Of a stretch of 7,112 nt of DNA, positions 6,213 through 7,112 are shown piece after piece. Numbering within the stretch: position 1 is the first letter of the stretch; the number at the start of each line of letters is the position of its first letter. The stretch comes from an uncultured Lachnospiraceae bacterium (GTDB taxonomy: Bacteria; Bacillota_A; Clostridia; Lachnospirales; Lachnospiraceae), in assembly GCA_910588595.1 (NCBI GenBank), contig CAJUQU010000211.1, forward strand, positions 1-7,112, written 5' to 3'. A program made the position numbers and the translations under genes. The notes below the pieces were generated by a model. The model saw only the letters and a program-made list of their open reading frames with translations. It was not told the DNA's origin and did no database searches.

Positions 6213-7112
6213 TTAATCTTCAAAACGCACATGGATCGAGTTTGCATGTGCAGTGAGTCCTTCTTTTCTTGCAAAAAGTTCAATGTCCTCATGAACCTTC
6301 TCCAAAGCTTCTCTTGAATATGCGATAATACTCGATTTCTTTACGTAATCATCGACATTTAACGGTGAGAAGAATTTTGCAGTACCATTTGTTGGCAGTA
6401 CATGATTGGGTCCGGCATAGTAATCGCCAAGCGGTTCTGATGAGTATTCTCCAAGGAAGATCGCACCGGCATTCCGGATTCTCGTCATTGTGTCAAAAGG
6501 ATTTTTCGTCAGGATCTCAAGGTGTTCGGATGCGATCTCATTGGCGGCATCGATGGCTGCCTCCATATCAGGTGCCACGAGGATATAACCATAGTTATCA
6601 AGTGATTTCTGTATGATCTCCCTGCGTTCAAGAACCTTGACAAAACCGTCAACTTCGTCGGATACTTTCGTGGCTAGCTCTTCGCTCGTCGTGATCAGTA
6701 TCGCCGATGCCAGCTCATCATGCTCTGCCTGGGAAAGCAGATCTGCGGCGACATACCTGGGCGAAGCACTCTCGTCAGCAAGCACAAGGATCTCAGAAGG
6801 TCCTGCGATGGAGTCGATGCTGACATGTCCATACACAGCGCGTTTGGCGAGCGCGACAAAGATATTGCCGGGGCCAACGATCTTGTCAACTTTCGGGATC
6901 ATCTCCGTGCCGTATGCAAGCGCTGCGATCGCCTGTGCGCCGCCAACCTTGTAGATCGCATCTACACCTGCAATATCCGCCGCGACAAGTGTCGCAGGAT
7001 TGACGGTTCCGTCAGCACTGGCAGGTGTCGTCATGATAATGTTTGGAACACCTGCCACTTTGGCGGGAACGACATTCATGAGCGTTGTCGAAGGATATGC
7101 CGCCTTTCCGCC
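6213..7112 (-). CDS. hisD: Histidinol dehydrogenase, 5' part outside window
   Basis: Catalyses the last two steps of histidine synthesis, the NAD-dependent oxidation of L-histidinol through histidinal to histidine, as a zinc-dependent cytoplasmic dimer. The 299 visible residues are the C-terminal two-thirds of a protein that is usually about 430 long. The window opens in frame at GGKAAYPSTTLMNVVPAKVAG. Then come KVGGAQAIAALAYGT, VGPGNIFVALAKR and AGPSEILVLAD. In visible numbering, SQAEHDE holds the zinc ligands Q128 and H131, ASEHLEI the catalytic pair E196-H197, GDYYAGPNHVLPT the ligand D230, and LTAHANSI the ligand H289. All key residues are present and the C-terminus (HVRFED) is natural. 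The true start is upstream of 7112; the ATG at 7079 is internal, since the conserved family sequence continues to the edge. hisB follows after 21 nt. Confidence 0.97.
   Translation of the reverse strand, partial: GGKAAYPSTTLMNVVPAKVAGVPNIIMTTPASADGTVNPATLVAADIAGVDAIYKVGGAQAIAALAYGTEMIPKVDKIVGPGNIFVALAKRAVYGHVSIDSIAGPSEILVLADESASPRYVAADLLSQAEHDELASAILITTSEELATKVSDEVDGFVKVLERREIIQKSLDNYGYILVAPDMEAAIDAANEIASEHLEILTKNPFDTMTRIRNAGAIFLGEYSSEPLGDYYAGPNHVLPTNGTAKFFSPLNVDDYVKKSSIIAYSREALEKVHEDIELFARKEGLTAHANSIHVRFED

Overview
This window looks like ordinary chromosome from a Firmicute of the class Clostridia, most probably the family Lachnospiraceae. The evidence is the gene content and order, consensus AGGAGG-type ribosome binding sites, moderate base composition (roughly mid-40s % GC by eye), and a secreted lysozyme with choline-binding-type repeats, a type common in gut Clostridia. 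The assignment rests on recognition, not on a database search.

All six genes are on the minus strand, so transcription runs from high to low coordinates. At the right, hisD (7112-6213, 5' part outside the window) is followed after 21 nt by hisB (6191-5604). These are two enzymes of histidine biosynthesis. The cluster then stops. After about 100 bp comes a gene for an exported GH25 muramidase with a long C-terminal array of about 16-17 wall-binding repeats (5506-3770). It has no evident link to histidine and probably forms its own unit, although no convincing terminator or strong promoter is visible on either side.

A 62-bp gap then leads to a tightly packed three-gene group. It holds a radical SAM protein of the uncharacterised TIGR03960 type (3707-1845), its usual partner of the DUF2344/TIGR03936 type (1830-1123, GTG start, 14-nt gap), and RNase G/E (1101 to beyond the left edge, 21-nt gap). 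In many Clostridia this group lies just upstream of the rplU-prp-rpmA ribosomal protein genes. That makes an RNA- or ribosome-related role plausible for the two unknown proteins, but it remains an inference.

I see no RNA gene, CRISPR array, insertion sequence or defence system. The most interesting points are the unsolved radical SAM/DUF2344/RNase G neighbourhood, a five-cysteine C-terminal cluster in the radical SAM protein, a recent 61-codon internal duplication in the lysozyme gene, and short inverted and direct repeats in the two gaps that flank the lysozyme gene.
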